Positions 8,934 to 21,168 of a stretch of DNA of 64,000 bases are shown one piece after another. The stretch is from Salinibacterium sp. NG253. Its GTDB lineage: Bacteria; Actinomycetota; Actinomycetes; Actinomycetales; Microbacteriaceae. Within the stretch, counting starts at the first letter, position 1, and the number at the start of each line of letters is the position of its first letter. Position numbers and translations under genes: made by a program. The notes under the pieces were generated by a model that made no database searches, was not told the origin of the DNA, and saw nothing but the letters and a program-made list of their open reading frames with translations. Location: the NCBI RefSeq assembly GCF_015864945.1, contig NZ_JADYWF010000001.1, positions 682,378-746,377 of the forward strand. The letters are read 5' to 3'.

Positions 8934-9266
8934 CTACGAAATCTCGACGACTGTGCCCTGCCCCAACTCGTCAGCATCGGCATCCGTGACCACAGCAAAA
9001 ACGCCGGTTGGGATGCCGGGAAGGTTCGCCACACGATTGGCCACGCCGGTGAGCGTCGACTCGTCGGCACCCGTGATCACGATGACATACGCGTCGTTGA
9101 ACACGTCGCCTTCTTCGACAACGAAAATCTCGCCGCCCTCTTCGAGCTCGTTCGTGAACTCCACGAGCGATTCGATCCACGGGAACCGCGACTCGCCCTC
9201 GGCCGCATTGGCATCGGGGGTAAGCGGTACGTGGATTTCGACAACGAGTTCAGCAGAATCAGACAT
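8934..9266 (-). CDS. hypothetical acidic protein
   Basis: 110 residues starting MSDSAELVVEIH at ATG 9266. It is acidic with alternating strands and helices: ESLVEFTNELEEGGEIFVV, then AYVIVITGADESTLTGVANR, then a C-terminal DADELGQGTVVEI. The fold looks ferredoxin-like (beta-alpha-beta). I do not recognise a named family. It sits 42 bases upstream of gatB in reverse order of reading: gatB starts at 10826 and this gene lies downstream of the gatB stop, so it may be the last gene of that transcript. Confidence 0.6.
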   Translation of the reverse strand: MSDSAELVVEIHVPLTPDANAAEGESRFPWIESLVEFTNELEEGGEIFVVEEGDVFNDAYVIVITGADESTLTGVANRVANLPGIPTGVFAVVTDADADELGQGTVVEIS

Positions 9267-9308
9267 GACCACAACGGTACTGCCTGCAGCCGACAAGTGC
9301 TGCTCGCC

Positions 9309-10826
9309 CTATTCAGCGGAAGCGCGCTCCAAGACAAGTTCACGCACGCGAGCGGCATCAGCCTGACCCTTCATTGCCTTCATGACCGCACCAATAACCG
9401 CACCGGCAGCCTGAACCTTGCCATCGCGAATCTTCGCAAGAACATCAGGCTGAGCAGCAAGCGCCTCATCGATCGCCGCAATGAGCGGGCCGTCATCCGA
9501 CACCAGCTTGAGTCCACGACTATCGACAACCTCGGCAGGCGAACCCTCGCCAGCAATGACACCCTCGAGAACCTGGCGGGCCAGACTGTCGTTGAGAACA
9601 CCATCGTTGATGAGCGTGACGAGAGCCGCGACATCCGCGGGGGTAATCAATGAGCTGGGGTCTGCACCCTGGATGTTCGCGAGTCGAGCGATTTCGCCCG
9701 TCCACCACTTGCGGGCCTGAGCTGCAGTCGTGCCTGCCTCGATGGTCATCTCGATCTCAGTGAAGAGACCAGCATTGTTGACATCGCGGAACTCAAGATC
9801 GGTGAAGCCCCACGCGGCCTGCAGACGCTTGCGACGCTCGGCCGGAGGCTCGGGAAGAGCTGCGCGCAGCTCTTCGATCAGTGCGAGCGACGGCTCAACA
9901 GGCAGCAGGTCAGGCTCCGGGAAGTAACGGTAGTCATCAGCGTCGCTCTTGGGGCGACCAGCACTGGTAACACCGGTGTCTTCGTGCCAGTGGCGCGTCT
10001 CCTGAGTGATCGTGCCACCCTTCTGAAGAATGGCCGCCTGACGCTGGATTTCGTAACGAACCGCGCGCTCAACGCTGCGCATCGAGTTCACGTTCTTGGT
10101 TTCGGTGCGCGTTCCGAGCTTTCCGGAGCCGCGCGGGCTCAACGAAATGTTCGCGTCACAGCGCAGGTTGCCGCGCTCCATGCGAGCCTCGGAGATACCG
10201 AGCGAACGAACGATGTCGCGAATAGCCGACACATACGCCTTGCCGACCTCGGGAGCATCCGCTTCGGTGCCCGTGATCATGTGCGTGACGATCTCGACGA
10301 GGGGAACGCCCGCGCGGTTGTAATCGACGAGCGAATACTCGGCACCCTGGATGCGACCGGTAGCGCCACCCACATGAGTGAGCTTGCCCGCGTCTTCTTC
10401 CATGTGCGCGCGCTCGATCGGAATCGTGATCGTGCGACCGCTCTCGAGCTCAATGTCGACAGAACCCTCGAACGCGATCGGCTCATCGAACTGGCTGATC
10501 TGGTAGTTCTTCGCCAGGTCAGGGTAGAAATAATTCTTACGGGCAAAGCGCGAACTCGGCGCAATCTGGCAGCCGAGCGCCAGGCCGAGAGAGATCGAAT
10601 ACTTGATCGCCTCTTCGTTGACGACAGGCAAGCTGCCGGGCAAACCGAGATCTACCGGAGTGATCATGGTGTTCGGTTCGCCGTGCTCAGCACCGGATGC
10701 TGCCGGGTTCGGCGCATCCGAGAACATCTTGGTCTGGGTATTCAACTCGACGTGCACCTCGAAACCGAGCGTCGGCTCAAATAGTTCGAGTGCTTTGTCG
10801 TAGTCCATCAATTCAGCTTTAGCCAC
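9309..10826 (-). CDS. gatB: Asp-tRNA(Asn)/Glu-tRNA(Gln) amidotransferase subunit B
   Basis: Subunit B of GatCAB, which amidates misacylated Glu-tRNA(Gln) or Asp-tRNA(Asn). Visible are [20 protein letters not shown] at the N-terminus, the signature [18 protein letters not shown] in the kinase-like domain, [19 protein letters not shown], and the YqeY-like tail domain. The length of 505 residues fits. The start is taken as GTG 10826 ([11 protein letters not shown]), the usual actinobacterial N-terminus; ATG 10808 is possible. It overlaps the end of the EamA transporter gene. Unusually, gatB is separated from gatC/gatA (12485-14313) by a transporter and a CGNR gene. Confidence 0.95.
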   Translation of the reverse strand: MAKAELMDYDKALELFEPTLGFEVHVELNTQTKMFSDAPNPAASGAEHGEPNTMITPVDLGLPGSLPVVNEEAIKYSISLGLALGCQIAPSSRFARKNYFYPDLAKNYQISQFDEPIAFEGSVDIELESGRTITIPIERAHMEEDAGKLTHVGGATGRIQGAEYSLVDYNRAGVPLVEIVTHMITGTEADAPEVGKAYVSAIRDIVRSLGISEARMERGNLRCDANISLSPRGSGKLGTRTETKNVNSMRSVERAVRYEIQRQAAILQKGGTITQETRHWHEDTGVTSAGRPKSDADDYRYFPEPDLLPVEPSLALIEELRAALPEPPAERRKRLQAAWGFTDLEFRDVNNAGLFTEIEMTIEAGTTAAQARKWWTGEIARLANIQGADPSSLITPADVAALVTLINDGVLNDSLARQVLEGVIAGEGSPAEVVDSRGLKLVSDDGPLIAAIDEALAAQPDVLAKIRDGKVQAAGAVIGAVMKAMKGQADAARVRELVLERASAE

Positions 10827-11862
10827 CAGATGATTGTACGTGGCGCAGCGGCACGGTATCGGTACCCGGTTCGAGCGGCGCGGATGCTGGGGCCAAAATT
10901 GGTTCATCGTCGTCGCTCGGAATAGCTTCAGCCTCAATCGTGAAGTCGCTGAACTCTTCAGACTTCTCGGAACGAACGAAGGCGATCCCGGCCAAAATCA
11001 GGGCTCCCCCGATGAACTGCATGATCGACAGGTTCTCGCCGATCAACAGCCAGGCGTAAATCGCCGCCGTGACGACCTCGAGCAATCCGACGAACGACGC
11101 GAGACGAGAACCGAGCATTTCGCTCGCCATGATGCTCGTCGAGTACGCGATGCCGGTCGCGACGATACCCACGATGAGCAGCGGAACCCACCACGGAGCC
11201 ACGATGCCGAGCACCGTGACATCCACCATCGGCATATCGAACGGCACAATGCCCACGAGACCGACAAGACCGAGAATGAGCCCACCGAGCAGCAGGCCAG
11301 CCGATGCAAGCGCGACGGCCGGAAGCCCTTCGCTCGTTCGCGCGGCAACGACGTAATACACGGCGGCACCGATAGCAGCGCAGGCGCCAAACATGATTCC
11401 GAGGGGATCGAGAGCGCCCGACCCCTCGGGAGAGACGACCAGGATGAGTCCGCCAAGGGCGACAACGGAGCCGATAAGAACAACAGCCTTGGGCGTGCGC
11501 CGTGACGTCACCCACGCGAACGCGACGAGCAACAGCGGCGCCATGTATTCCAAAAGGATCGCGATGCCGACCGGAATGCGCTCGATCGCCGCGAAGTACA
11601 CCAACTGGGTTCCTGACACGCCAATGATCGCCATGAGAAGGATGCGACTGCGCGCGTACCAGAGTGCGAACCAGCGACCTTTGAGGGCGATAATCGCGAA
11701 CGGCGCCAGCACCGCACCACCAATAAGCACTCGAAGTGTCACGGCAGCCGCTGGGCTCCAGCCGGCTTCGAGCACGGGCTTCACGAGTGCTCCGGAGAGC
11801 CCGAAACTAGCTGCGGCAACTAGCGCAATGAGCATGCCGAGGGTGGTGGATGAACGTTTCAT
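10819..11862 (-). CDS. EamA/DMT family transporter
   Basis: 347 residues with ten membrane helices in two EamA repeats ([20 protein letters not shown] at the start; [19 protein letters not shown] in the second repeat), plus a cytosolic acidic tail of about 45 residues. Drug/metabolite transporters of this type export amino acids or nucleotide-related compounds; no substrate is indicated. ATG 11862 is chosen over a TTG at 11868. It is divergent from the CGNR gene, with 71 bases between, and overlaps gatB by 8 bases, so it interrupts the gat genes. Confidence 0.87.
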   Translation of the reverse strand: MKRSSTTLGMLIALVAAASFGLSGALVKPVLEAGWSPAAAVTLRVLIGGAVLAPFAIIALKGRWFALWYARSRILLMAIIGVSGTQLVYFAAIERIPVGIAILLEYMAPLLLVAFAWVTSRRTPKAVVLIGSVVALGGLILVVSPEGSGALDPLGIMFGACAAIGAAVYYVVAARTSEGLPAVALASAGLLLGGLILGLVGLVGIVPFDMPMVDVTVLGIVAPWWVPLLIVGIVATGIAYSTSIMASEMLGSRLASFVGLLEVVTAAIYAWLLIGENLSIMQFIGGALILAGIAFVRSEKSEEFSDFTIEAEAIPSDDDEPILAPASAPLEPGTDTVPLRHVQSSGG

Positions 11863-11933
11863 GGGCAACTGCTTCGAACGAGATTGACGAGTATTTCTGC
11901 TGACGCTAGTCTCGAAACAAATAAGGAGTCAAA

Positions 11934-12488
11934 TTGCAATTTGCCCCTGACACGGTGGAGAGTCTCGAGTTTGCCGTTTTGCTCGGCAACACGCACAAGC
12001 TCGCGAGTAGATCCGGCGACGATGAACTCGAATCGGTCAGCCAAGTTCAGGCCCTCATCACCCAGTTTCGCTTTAGCGGTCGCATCGATCGCGACGACAA
12101 CGAAGTCGCCGAAGTTCGCACGGTGCGCGACCGCATTCGCGGCGTCTGGAAGCTCACGCGCGACGATGCCGCTACCGAAATCAATGCCATGCTCGCCGAA
12201 GCGAAAGCGCTGCCCTTCTTGGCACGACACGGCGACTTCGACTGGCATCTGCACGCCAATGACCCCGAAGCACCGCTCGCCGAACGCATTCAAGCAGAAG
12301 TGGGCCTTGCGCTCGTCGACGTCGTGCGCTCCGACGCCATGTGGCGCTTGAGGCGCTGCCAAGCCCCCGATTGCGAAGGCCTGATGGCCGACCTGTCACG
12401 CAACGGCTCACGCCGCTTCTGCAGCATCCGTTGCGGAAATCGGATGAATCAAATCGCCTATCGCGAACGGCAAGCAGCAGGCAACTAG
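11934..12488 (+). CDS. CGNR zinc-finger (ABATE domain) regulator
   Basis: 184 residues. An N-terminal ABATE-type helical domain ([29 protein letters not shown]) is followed by a C-terminal zinc finger with two early cysteines ([18 protein letters not shown]), FC and the naming motif CGNR, then MNQIAYRER. These proteins are putative ligand-sensing transcription factors. The start is TTG at 11934, backed by AAGGAG at 11923-11928, five bases upstream. It is divergent from the EamA transporter, an obvious candidate target. Its stop overlaps gatA convergently by 4 bases. Confidence 0.87.
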   Translation: MQFAPDTVESLEFAVLLGNTHKLASRSGDDELESVSQVQALITQFRFSGRIDRDDNEVAEVRTVRDRIRGVWKLTRDDAATEINAMLAEAKALPFLARHGDFDWHLHANDPEAPLAERIQAEVGLALVDVVRSDAMWRLRRCQAPDCEGLMADLSRNGSRRFCSIRCGNRMNQIAYRERQAAGN

Positions 12489-13999
12489 CCGAGCGACGGA
12501 ACCTGACTCGGCAGGGTGTGGCCCCACTGCTGCTCAAGCAAGCGCTCGAGCGTTGCGCCAACCTCGTAGAGACGAGCATCGCCGCGAGCCGGTGCCATGA
12601 TCTGGAAGCCAGTGGGAAGACCATCCTCGGGAGCGAGCCCCATCGGAAGACCCATGCCGGGGATGCCCGCGAGGTTGGCCGGAATCGTCGTGACGTCGTT
12701 GAGGTACATCGCCATCGGGTCTTCGAGCTTTTCACCGAGCTTGAACGCGGTGGTCGGCGCCGAGGGCGAGACGAGAACGTCAGCCTTCTCGAACGCTGCA
12801 GCGAAGTCGCGCTGAATGAGCGTGCGCACCTTCTGCGCGCTGCCGTAGTAGGCGTCGTAATAGCCGGCACTGAGCGCATACGTGCCGAGGATGATGCGGC
12901 GCTTGACCTCGTCACCGAAACCGGCTTCGCGGGTCGCTGCCATCACGTCCTCGACGGTTCCGCCGCCTTCGGGCGTGACGCGGAGGCCGAAGCGCACCGA
13001 GTCGAACTTGGCGAGGTTACTCGACGCCTCGGCGGGGAGGATGAGGTAGTAGGCCTCGACGGCGTACTCAAAGTGCGGAGCATCCACTTCAACGATCTCG
13101 GCACCGAAATCGGTGAGCAGCTGCAGTGCTTCGTGGAAGCGTTGCGAGACACCGGCCTGGAAGCCGGGGCTGTCGAGCTGCTTGATGACACCAACGCGAA
13201 CGCCCTTGAGGCTTTCGGCGGCGGCACCGGCACGAGCGGCAGCAGCAAACGACGGCCACTGCTCGTTGAGCGACGTGGAGTCGCGCGGGTCCCAGCCACC
13301 AATGACATCGTGCAGCAACGCCGAGTCGAGAACGGTGCGCGAGACGGGGCCAACCTGGTCGAGCGACGACGCCAACGCGATCGCACCGTAGCGCGATACT
13401 CCACCGTAGGTGGGCTTGACACCAACAGAACCCGTGACGGATGCCGGCTGACGGATCGAACCACCGGTGTCAGAACCGAGGGCGAGCGGAGCTTCAAACG
13501 CGGACACTGCCGCGGCCGAGCCACCACCGGACCCACCGGGGATTCGGTCGAGATCCCACGGGTTATGAGTCGGACCATACGCCGAGTGCTCGGTTGACGA
13601 CCCCATGGCGAACTCATCCATGTTGGTCTTGCCGAGCGGAATCAGGCCGGCCGCACGCAGCTTCGCCACGGGAGTGGCGTCGTAGGGCGGAACCCAGCCT
13701 TCAAGGATTTTTGACCCAGCAGTGGTGGGCATATCGATCGTGCAGAGCACATCTTTGACGGCAACGGGCACACCGGCGAGCTCGCCGAGCGACTCTCCTG
13801 CCGCACGACGCTCGTCGATGCGCTTGGCGTTGGCCAGAGCATCCACTGACACGTGCAAGAACGCGTGAACCTTGTCATCGACGGCAGCGATGCGGTCGAG
13901 GTGCGCTTGGGTTGCTTCAACCGACGAGACTTCGCCTGAGCTCAGCTTGGTAGCCAGCTCGGATGCCGACAGGCGGGTGAGGTCGTTCAGATCTGCCAT
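12485..13999 (-). CDS. gatA: Asp-tRNA(Asn)/Glu-tRNA(Gln) amidotransferase subunit A
   Basis: Glutaminase subunit of GatCAB (504 residues). The amidase-signature triad is visible: Lys in [20 protein letters not shown], the cis-Ser in the glycine/serine stretch [14 protein letters not shown], and the nucleophile Ser in [13 protein letters not shown]. It hydrolyses glutamine and passes ammonia to GatB. ATG at 13999 overlaps the TAA of gatC by one base (TAATG), so the two are translationally coupled. Confidence 0.97.
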   Translation of the reverse strand: MADLNDLTRLSASELATKLSSGEVSSVEATQAHLDRIAAVDDKVHAFLHVSVDALANAKRIDERRAAGESLGELAGVPVAVKDVLCTIDMPTTAGSKILEGWVPPYDATPVAKLRAAGLIPLGKTNMDEFAMGSSTEHSAYGPTHNPWDLDRIPGGSGGGSAAAVSAFEAPLALGSDTGGSIRQPASVTGSVGVKPTYGGVSRYGAIALASSLDQVGPVSRTVLDSALLHDVIGGWDPRDSTSLNEQWPSFAAAARAGAAAESLKGVRVGVIKQLDSPGFQAGVSQRFHEALQLLTDFGAEIVEVDAPHFEYAVEAYYLILPAEASSNLAKFDSVRFGLRVTPEGGGTVEDVMAATREAGFGDEVKRRIILGTYALSAGYYDAYYGSAQKVRTLIQRDFAAAFEKADVLVSPSAPTTAFKLGEKLEDPMAMYLNDVTTIPANLAGIPGMGLPMGLAPEDGLPTGFQIMAPARGDARLYEVGATLERLLEQQWGHTLPSQVPSLG

Positions 14000-14313
14000 T
14001 ACTGCTCTTCTCCCAGAATCGCGCTAACCGCAAAACGTGAACCATCGTGCTCGGGTGCTCCTGCCAGCGCCTGCTCAGTAGTGAGCGTGACTCCGGGAAC
14101 ATCGGCACGGAAAACATTGCTCAACGGAATCGGATGACTCGTTGCCGGAACATCGTCGGTAGCGACTTCGCTGACCTTGGCCACAGAATTGACGATTGCG
14201 CCGAGCTCGCCAGTGAGCTTCTCGATTTCATCAGTGGTGAGGGCGATACGGGCGAGCGAGGCGAGGTGCGAAACGACCTCGCTGGTGATCGCACCAGGAT
14301 TGGTGTCAGTCAT
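13999..14313 (-). CDS. gatC: Asp-tRNA(Asn)/Glu-tRNA(Gln) amidotransferase subunit C
   Basis: 104 residues, the small belt subunit that stabilises GatA-GatB. The N-terminal helix [29 protein letters not shown] is typical (HLA.LARI.L...E...L), as is the proline-rich tail with [14 protein letters not shown]. It leads the gatCA operon; about 50 bases separate it from the hydrolase gene upstream. Confidence 0.95.
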   Translation of the reverse strand: MTDTNPGAITSEVVSHLASLARIALTTDEIEKLTGELGAIVNSVAKVSEVATDDVPATSHPIPLSNVFRADVPGVTLTTEQALAGAPEHDGSRFAVSAILGEEQ

Positions 14314-14363
14314 GGAGCTCCGAAGATGGGAAACAGACAGGGAACCGTATAAGTGTATTCGGC

Positions 14364-15359
14364 TTAGCGAGCGGCGAGGAGCGACAGGGCGAGAGCATCG
14401 ACACTCACGGCCGTATTACTCAGTACGACAGCCGCCCGCGAGCGCTCTCGATCGAACCCGACAAAGCTCGCGAAGCCGCCGGTCATTCCGTTGTGCCACG
14501 TGATCCCGTCGGGGTTCGTGAGCCAGGCGTAGCCGATTCGTCCCTGCCGCGGCACGGCGATGCGCGGGGTTGTAGCGGCGACGCCAGGCGCACTGCTGTC
14601 GAGTTGCGCCTCGACGTAGCGCATCATGTCGGGCAGGGTAGAGCGGATGTTGCCCGCCGGCCCATACGCATTCATCGTCCACGCGTCGCTGGCTCTGCCC
14701 CGCGCATCGAAACCCGTTGGCGCTTCGATGGGAAGTTCGGTGGCGGTCGCGAACGAAGCCGTATGTGCGAGCCTCAACGGAGCGGCTATGCGCTCGGTAA
14801 CGAGCTCGGAATAGATCTGGCCGGCAGCTACGGCAAGAGCCTGCCCCAGCAGAGCGAACCCCAGATTCGAATACGAAAAAACTCCCGGCTTTCCTAGCGG
14901 AGTGGCAGCTGTCTGGCTGACGAGCTCAGCGACGGATGCCGTGTATGGGTCACGGCCAGCCTTCACCGCCCGGTTGCCCCGACGGAACTCGGCGAAGCTC
15001 ACCGGCAGCCGCGGTAGCCCGCTGTGCTGAGTGGCGATGCTTTCTAAGGTGAAAGCGGCTGCGGGGCAGCCTCCCAGCTCCAGCAGTTCGCCCGCGGTCG
15101 TTTCGGTGGTTACTTCACCGTTCTCGAGCGCGAGTGCGAACAGCGACGCCGTGATGGTTTTAGTGACGGAGCCGATTTCGAAAGTGCGCTCATCCTCCGC
15201 ACCGAACTGAGCAGTGCGCCACTGCCCCGCATTCCACAACGCCACGCTCATCACATTGTGACCTCGAGAGCGCACGCGGTGCTGAACGAGTTCGATCAGC
15301 TTACGATCGCCAGCTATCGGCTCCGCCAACCGGAGTTGGTGCTTGGGGCGTCGCGCCAT
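14364..15359 (-). CDS. serine hydrolase of the beta-lactamase/DD-peptidase fold
   Basis: 331 residues of the class C beta-lactamase-like family. Motif 1 is S-V-T-K in FEIGSVTKTITASLFALAL (nucleophile Ser and Lys, near residue 85), motif 2 is YSN in KPGVFSYSNLGFALLGQ, and motif 3 is HNG in GITWHNGMTGGFASFVGF. There is no clear signal peptide, so it may be cytosolic or an esterase rather than a cell-wall enzyme. Its ATG overlaps the stop of the upstream hydrolase gene (ATGA), indicating coupled translation. Confidence 0.87.
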   Translation of the reverse strand: MARRPKHQLRLAEPIAGDRKLIELVQHRVRSRGHNVMSVALWNAGQWRTAQFGAEDERTFEIGSVTKTITASLFALALENGEVTTETTAGELLELGGCPAAAFTLESIATQHSGLPRLPVSFAEFRRGNRAVKAGRDPYTASVAELVSQTAATPLGKPGVFSYSNLGFALLGQALAVAAGQIYSELVTERIAAPLRLAHTASFATATELPIEAPTGFDARGRASDAWTMNAYGPAGNIRSTLPDMMRYVEAQLDSSAPGVAATTPRIAVPRQGRIGYAWLTNPDGITWHNGMTGGFASFVGFDRERSRAAVVLSNTAVSVDALALSLLAAR

Positions 15360-16726
15360 CAGCTCTGATTGTGTGTCAATGAGCCGGAGGCCCGCTCGAC
15401 AACCGGAATACCTTCAGGGATAACAAGGTCGCCGCGACCGATGCACATCAAAGCGAAGTTGCGCATTGCTTCGGTGCCGGGAGTGAAGTATTCGTTGTGA
15501 CCAATAGAACCGGCGAGTTCTTGCTTCTGAATCACGTCGAAGCTGCCGCTCACTCCGAGCGACTGAGCGCCGAAGGATGCGGTGCCAGGATCTGCACCAA
15601 AGTAGGAGCTGTTGGGAATCGGATCCCACGCGGCCTCCCCCACAAACACGTTGCCGTTGCGCACATTCAAATCAGCGACCGACTCTGCGGGACTGCCGGG
15701 CGAACCCACCATCGCCAAAGCATCGATCTGGAAGTCGTATTCCGACAACGCCATCATTGCCGCCGTTGTTCCATAGGAATGTGCCACTACCGAAATATAG
15801 GGCTGATCGGCACCACGCTGCGCCTGCAGACCGAGAATGGCGTTGGCCAAGGTGTCACGGCCTTGCACGGCGTTATCGATCGCCCCCACGTTAGTGAGAT
15901 TGGGGGTGTCGTAGCCGATCCACGCGACCGTCGCGACCGTCTCGTTGCTCGTGAAGACCGACTGAGAATCAAAGTATTCAAGCCACGCCTGTTGCTCGGT
16001 GTAGAGCGTGTTGGCGGCATCCGCCCAATACGACATCTGACCCTCGATGGTGAAGAACATGCCCGGCACCAAGAAACTCACGTAATCGGCATCGTTCAGA
16101 TCGCCCAACACGATGGCTGCGCGGCCCTGCCCGGTGACGTCCAAGGTGACCAGAGTGCGCTCAGGGCTCGCACTATCGAAAACGAGAGCCTCCGAAATGG
16201 AGGACAACATGCTGAGTTGCTGGCGTGCGCTCTGCTGAACCGCACGACCGGCATCCGAATCTACGACCGAAGAAAGTTCCGCGATCGTCTCATCAAGCAC
16301 CGTGCGGTTGCTGACGTCGCGAATCGTGTAGGGCACGCCCTCAAGGTTGCCGAGCAGTTGCGGACTCGCCACTTCGAGCGCGGCGCGGCGATCGGTAGCC
16401 AAATCGCCCCACCACAATGCCACTTCTTGCGCGGGCGGTTGGGAAAGGAGAATTTGCTCAACAGCGCCAGGGCGAGCCGCGAGGTACTCCGAAATGCCGC
16501 TAGTGGGGATGCTCGCGAGCGCTGTCAGAGTGCGACCGCTGAAGGTGGAGGTGCCGACTGCAGAACCGCTCACCGCACCGGTGGTATCGACAACCGGGCC
16601 CACGAAGGGGGCTGGCGCATCGCTCGTGACGATCGAACTGAACTGTACTTCGGGCGCGCCAGAGGCCTCGGTGGCGGGTAAGCCGACGACCGAGGTAGCT
16701 AAAACGAGTGCAATTTCAATCAGCAA
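15359..16726 (-). CDS. secreted alpha/beta hydrolase (DUF1023 type)
   Basis: 455 residues. A short N-terminal hydrophobic segment (LIEIALVLATSVVGLPATEASG) looks like a signal peptide. The C-terminal domain carries the nucleophile elbow VVAHSYGTTAAMMALSEYDF near residue 320 and the following DALAMVGSPGSPAESVADLN of the actinobacterial DUF1023 hydrolases, with a likely histidine in GSIGHNEYF. The substrate is unknown. The start is a TTG (16726) preceded by GAGGGG. The frame is closed by an upstream stop near 16742, so no longer version exists. It is coupled to the serine hydrolase downstream. Confidence 0.8.
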   Translation of the reverse strand: MLIEIALVLATSVVGLPATEASGAPEVQFSSIVTSDAPAPFVGPVVDTTGAVSGSAVGTSTFSGRTLTALASIPTSGISEYLAARPGAVEQILLSQPPAQEVALWWGDLATDRRAALEVASPQLLGNLEGVPYTIRDVSNRTVLDETIAELSSVVDSDAGRAVQQSARQQLSMLSSISEALVFDSASPERTLVTLDVTGQGRAAIVLGDLNDADYVSFLVPGMFFTIEGQMSYWADAANTLYTEQQAWLEYFDSQSVFTSNETVATVAWIGYDTPNLTNVGAIDNAVQGRDTLANAILGLQAQRGADQPYISVVAHSYGTTAAMMALSEYDFQIDALAMVGSPGSPAESVADLNVRNGNVFVGEAAWDPIPNSSYFGADPGTASFGAQSLGVSGSFDVIQKQELAGSIGHNEYFTPGTEAMRNFALMCIGRGDLVIPEGIPVVERASGSLTHNQS

Positions 16727-16854
16727 CGACGGGTATTCCCCTCAGGAACATTGACCGTGCGCCATCCCCGCACACGAACACGTTCAGCTAATCCTAAGGC
16801 AGTAGCGCCCTGTTCGGGGGTAAACCGAAGGCAATACTGTGGTTTTGCATAGTT

Positions 16855-19179
<2,325 letters not shown>

Positions 19180-19252
19180 TCAAGTGTAAACAGCGGCACT
19201 GACTTCTGAGTGTGCGAATGCGCCGGCGAAGCGCACGCATCGAGCGAGGCGT

Positions 19253-20416
19253 TTAGACCCCGACGGGAACCGCAGACACCGTGCGTGCGATCGTGCACTG
19301 GCCGAGCACTCGCGTGCCTACGTAAAGAACCGCAGTCTGGCCGGGCGAGACACCAATGAGCGGCTCGTGCGGCCGCACGATGAGCTCGGGGCCCTTCGCA
19401 TCGCCGACGTTATCGACGCCCTCGGTTGCCGGAGCGATGCGAGCCGTGGCCGGCATCGGGTCAGAGTGGGCGCGCACCTGAACATGACACTCAAAGCTTG
19501 CACCGGGCTCGCTGATGAAACCAGAGGCGAGCGGATCAAGCCCAGCCCACGAAAACTTGGTGCCGGCGACTTCGGAGAGAGCAAGAGCTTCGCGCGGTCC
19601 GACAACGACCTCGTTGGTCTTGGGACGAATCTCCAACACGAAACGGGGCTTGCCGTCATCCGTGGGATAACCAACGTTGAGGCCCTTGCGCTGGCCGATC
19701 GTGAACGCGACAGCACCCTCGTGCTTGCCGAGAACCTCGCCATTGCGGTCAAGAATTTCGCCCTGCTCTGCGCCAACCTTGTCGGCCAACCAGCCGCGAG
19801 TGTTGCCATCAGGGATGAAGCAAATGTCGTGAGAGTCAGGCTTGTTCGCTACCGAGAAACCACGCTCTGCGGCCTCAGCACGAATCTCTGCCTTCGACGG
19901 CGTAGACCCAAGCGGGAACATGCTGTGCGCAAGTTGCTCCGTCGTGAGCACGCCAAGAACGTAGGACTGGTCTTTCGCCCAAGCCGCAGCACGGTGAAGC
20001 TCACGATTGCCATTCTCATCTTCAACGATGTTGGCGTAGTGACCGGTCGCAACAGCATCGAACCCGAGAGCAACCGCCTTCTCAAGGAGAGCCGCAAACT
20101 TGATGCGCTCATTACAGCGCATGCAGGGGTTCGGGGTGCGCCCAGCCGAATACTCGGCAATGAAATCATCCACGACATCGAGCTTGAAACGCTCGGAGAA
20201 GTCCCAGACGTAGTACGGGATGCCAATCATGTTGGCCGCCCGTTGGGCATCCATAGAATCTTCAATCGTGCAGCAACCGCGAGCACCAGTGCGCAGGGTT
20301 CCAGGCTGACGGCTCAGCGCCAAATGCACCCCAACAACCTCATGCCCTGCCTCGACTGCACGCGCGGCAGCAACCGCAGAGTCCACTCCGCCACTCATCG
20401 CCGCTAAAACCTTCAT
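19253..20416 (-). CDS. mnmA: tRNA 2-thiouridylase
   Basis: About 387 residues. Catalyses 2-thiolation of the wobble uridine in Lys, Glu and Gln tRNAs, with sulfur from IscS. The PP-loop [10 protein letters not shown] is at residues 9-18, the catalytic [12 protein letters not shown] cysteine is near residue 98, [11 protein letters not shown] in the central region, and a second catalytic cysteine in a beta-barrel region. The sulfur donor gene iscS lies upstream in the same direction, with two small genes between. Start ATG 20416; ATG 20419 is equally possible. Confidence 0.95.
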   Translation of the reverse strand: MKVLAAMSGGVDSAVAAARAVEAGHEVVGVHLALSRQPGTLRTGARGCCTIEDSMDAQRAANMIGIPYYVWDFSERFKLDVVDDFIAEYSAGRTPNPCMRCNERIKFAALLEKAVALGFDAVATGHYANIVEDENGNRELHRAAAWAKDQSYVLGVLTTEQLAHSMFPLGSTPSKAEIRAEAAERGFSVANKPDSHDICFIPDGNTRGWLADKVGAEQGEILDRNGEVLGKHEGAVAFTIGQRKGLNVGYPTDDGKPRFVLEIRPKTNEVVVGPREALALSEVAGTKFSWAGLDPLASGFISEPGASFECHVQVRAHSDPMPATARIAPATEGVDNVGDAKGPELIVRPHEPLIGVSPGQTAVLYVGTRVLGQCTIARTVSAVPVGV

Positions 20417-20452
20417 CAACCAAGTGTACGAGACGAGTTGCTGGGCAAGTTC

Positions 20453-20707
20453 TTACTGCGGGATGTCAGTGAGCGTCTTCTCGACGCCAGCGAGCCGAAG
20501 TTCAATGGCATCCAGACGCTGAATGAGCATCTGGTTGGCTTCGAGCGTCTGCTCGGCAAGTGCCCGATAATCGCCGCCCGCTTGCGCATCTGCAACGTGC
20601 TTTGCCGTTTCGGCCTTCTTGTTGACGGCGTTTGTGATGACGCCGGCGATGATGCCCACTACGGCAACCGTGGCGAGCCAAAACCAGAGGGTATAGAAGA
20701 TTTCCAT
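20453..20707 (-). CDS. small membrane protein
   Basis: 84 residues: one N-terminal membrane helix (FYTLWFWLATVAVVGIIAGV) followed by a helical cytosolic part with a heptad-like tail (MLIQRLDAIELRLAGVEKTL). No named family recognised; the layout recalls small PspB-like proteins, but this is only a resemblance. The ATG at 20707 touches the stop of the HTH gene upstream, so the two form a coupled pair, probably a regulator and the protein it controls or senses. Confidence 0.7.
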   Translation of the reverse strand: MEIFYTLWFWLATVAVVGIIAGVITNAVNKKAETAKHVADAQAGGDYRALAEQTLEANQMLIQRLDAIELRLAGVEKTLTDIPQ

Positions 20708-21075
20708 TATTTTCCTTCGTGAGAATTGCTGTTGTGGTGTGGAGTTGCGTCGCCGTCGGCGATTTCAGAAGCTGCGGTTGTCGCCGCCGACTTCGCGACC
20801 GCTCTCGCCAGGAGAGCGGGGGTCACCGTGACGCGAAAAGGAACTACCTCGAAGAGCTTCAGCGCTTTGCCGTCGTCGCTCAGTTCGTGATGCCCGGCAA
20901 CAAAGCCCGCCTCTTCAAGCTTGGCGAGGTGCATGTAAAGCAACGGGCGGGACATTCCGACGCGACGAGCGAGCTCGCTCACGTGCTTCTGGCCGGTCGA
21001 TAGTTCGGCCAAAATGCGCATGCGCTGCGGGTTAGCCACTGCAGCCAACCACGCTCCGAGCTCTTCTGAATTCAC
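20707..21075 (-). CDS. winged-helix (ArsR-like) transcriptional regulator
   Basis: 122 residues from GTG 21075, with AAAGGA at 21081-21086 as ribosome-binding site. The DNA-binding part reads LAAVANPQRMRILAELSTGQ, then KHVSELARRVGMSRPLLYMH and LAKLEEAGFVAGHHEL, a typical ArsR-type winged helix. There are no metal-binding cysteines in the recognition helix. The C-terminal tail is His/Asn-rich (PHHNSNSHEGK). An inverted repeat immediately upstream suggests autoregulation. It is coupled to a small membrane protein gene. Confidence 0.85.
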   Translation of the reverse strand: MNSEELGAWLAAVANPQRMRILAELSTGQKHVSELARRVGMSRPLLYMHLAKLEEAGFVAGHHELSDDGKALKLFEVVPFRVTVTPALLARAVAKSAATTAASEIADGDATPHHNSNSHEGK

Positions 21076-21086
21076 GAGAATCCTTT

Positions 21087-21116
21087 CACCTGTAAGAAAA
21101 AACTTACACATAGGTG
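21087..21116. promoter_or_regulatory. inverted repeat, probable operator of the HTH gene
   Basis: Inner arms TGTAAG at 21091-21096 and CTTACA at 21103-21108 flank AAAAAA, with outer CACC (21087-21090) and GGTG (21113-21116). It lies directly upstream of the ribosome-binding site of the winged-helix gene starting at 21075, where a repressor would block transcription or the early transcript. Binding by that protein is inferred from position only. Confidence 0.62.
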
Positions 21117-21168
21117 AGGGCAGCGTCAAGCCCCGCGTTAACCGGCAACACGGGAGAAGAAAAACGTC

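Noticed and set aside
12341-13597. Open frame of 418 codons opposite gatA
   Set aside because: It lies fully antisense to a certain gatA; its translation shows no domain.
15497-16681. Open frame of 394 codons opposite the DUF1023 hydrolase
   Set aside because: No domain or start signal; the minus-strand gene has a signal peptide and a nucleophile elbow.
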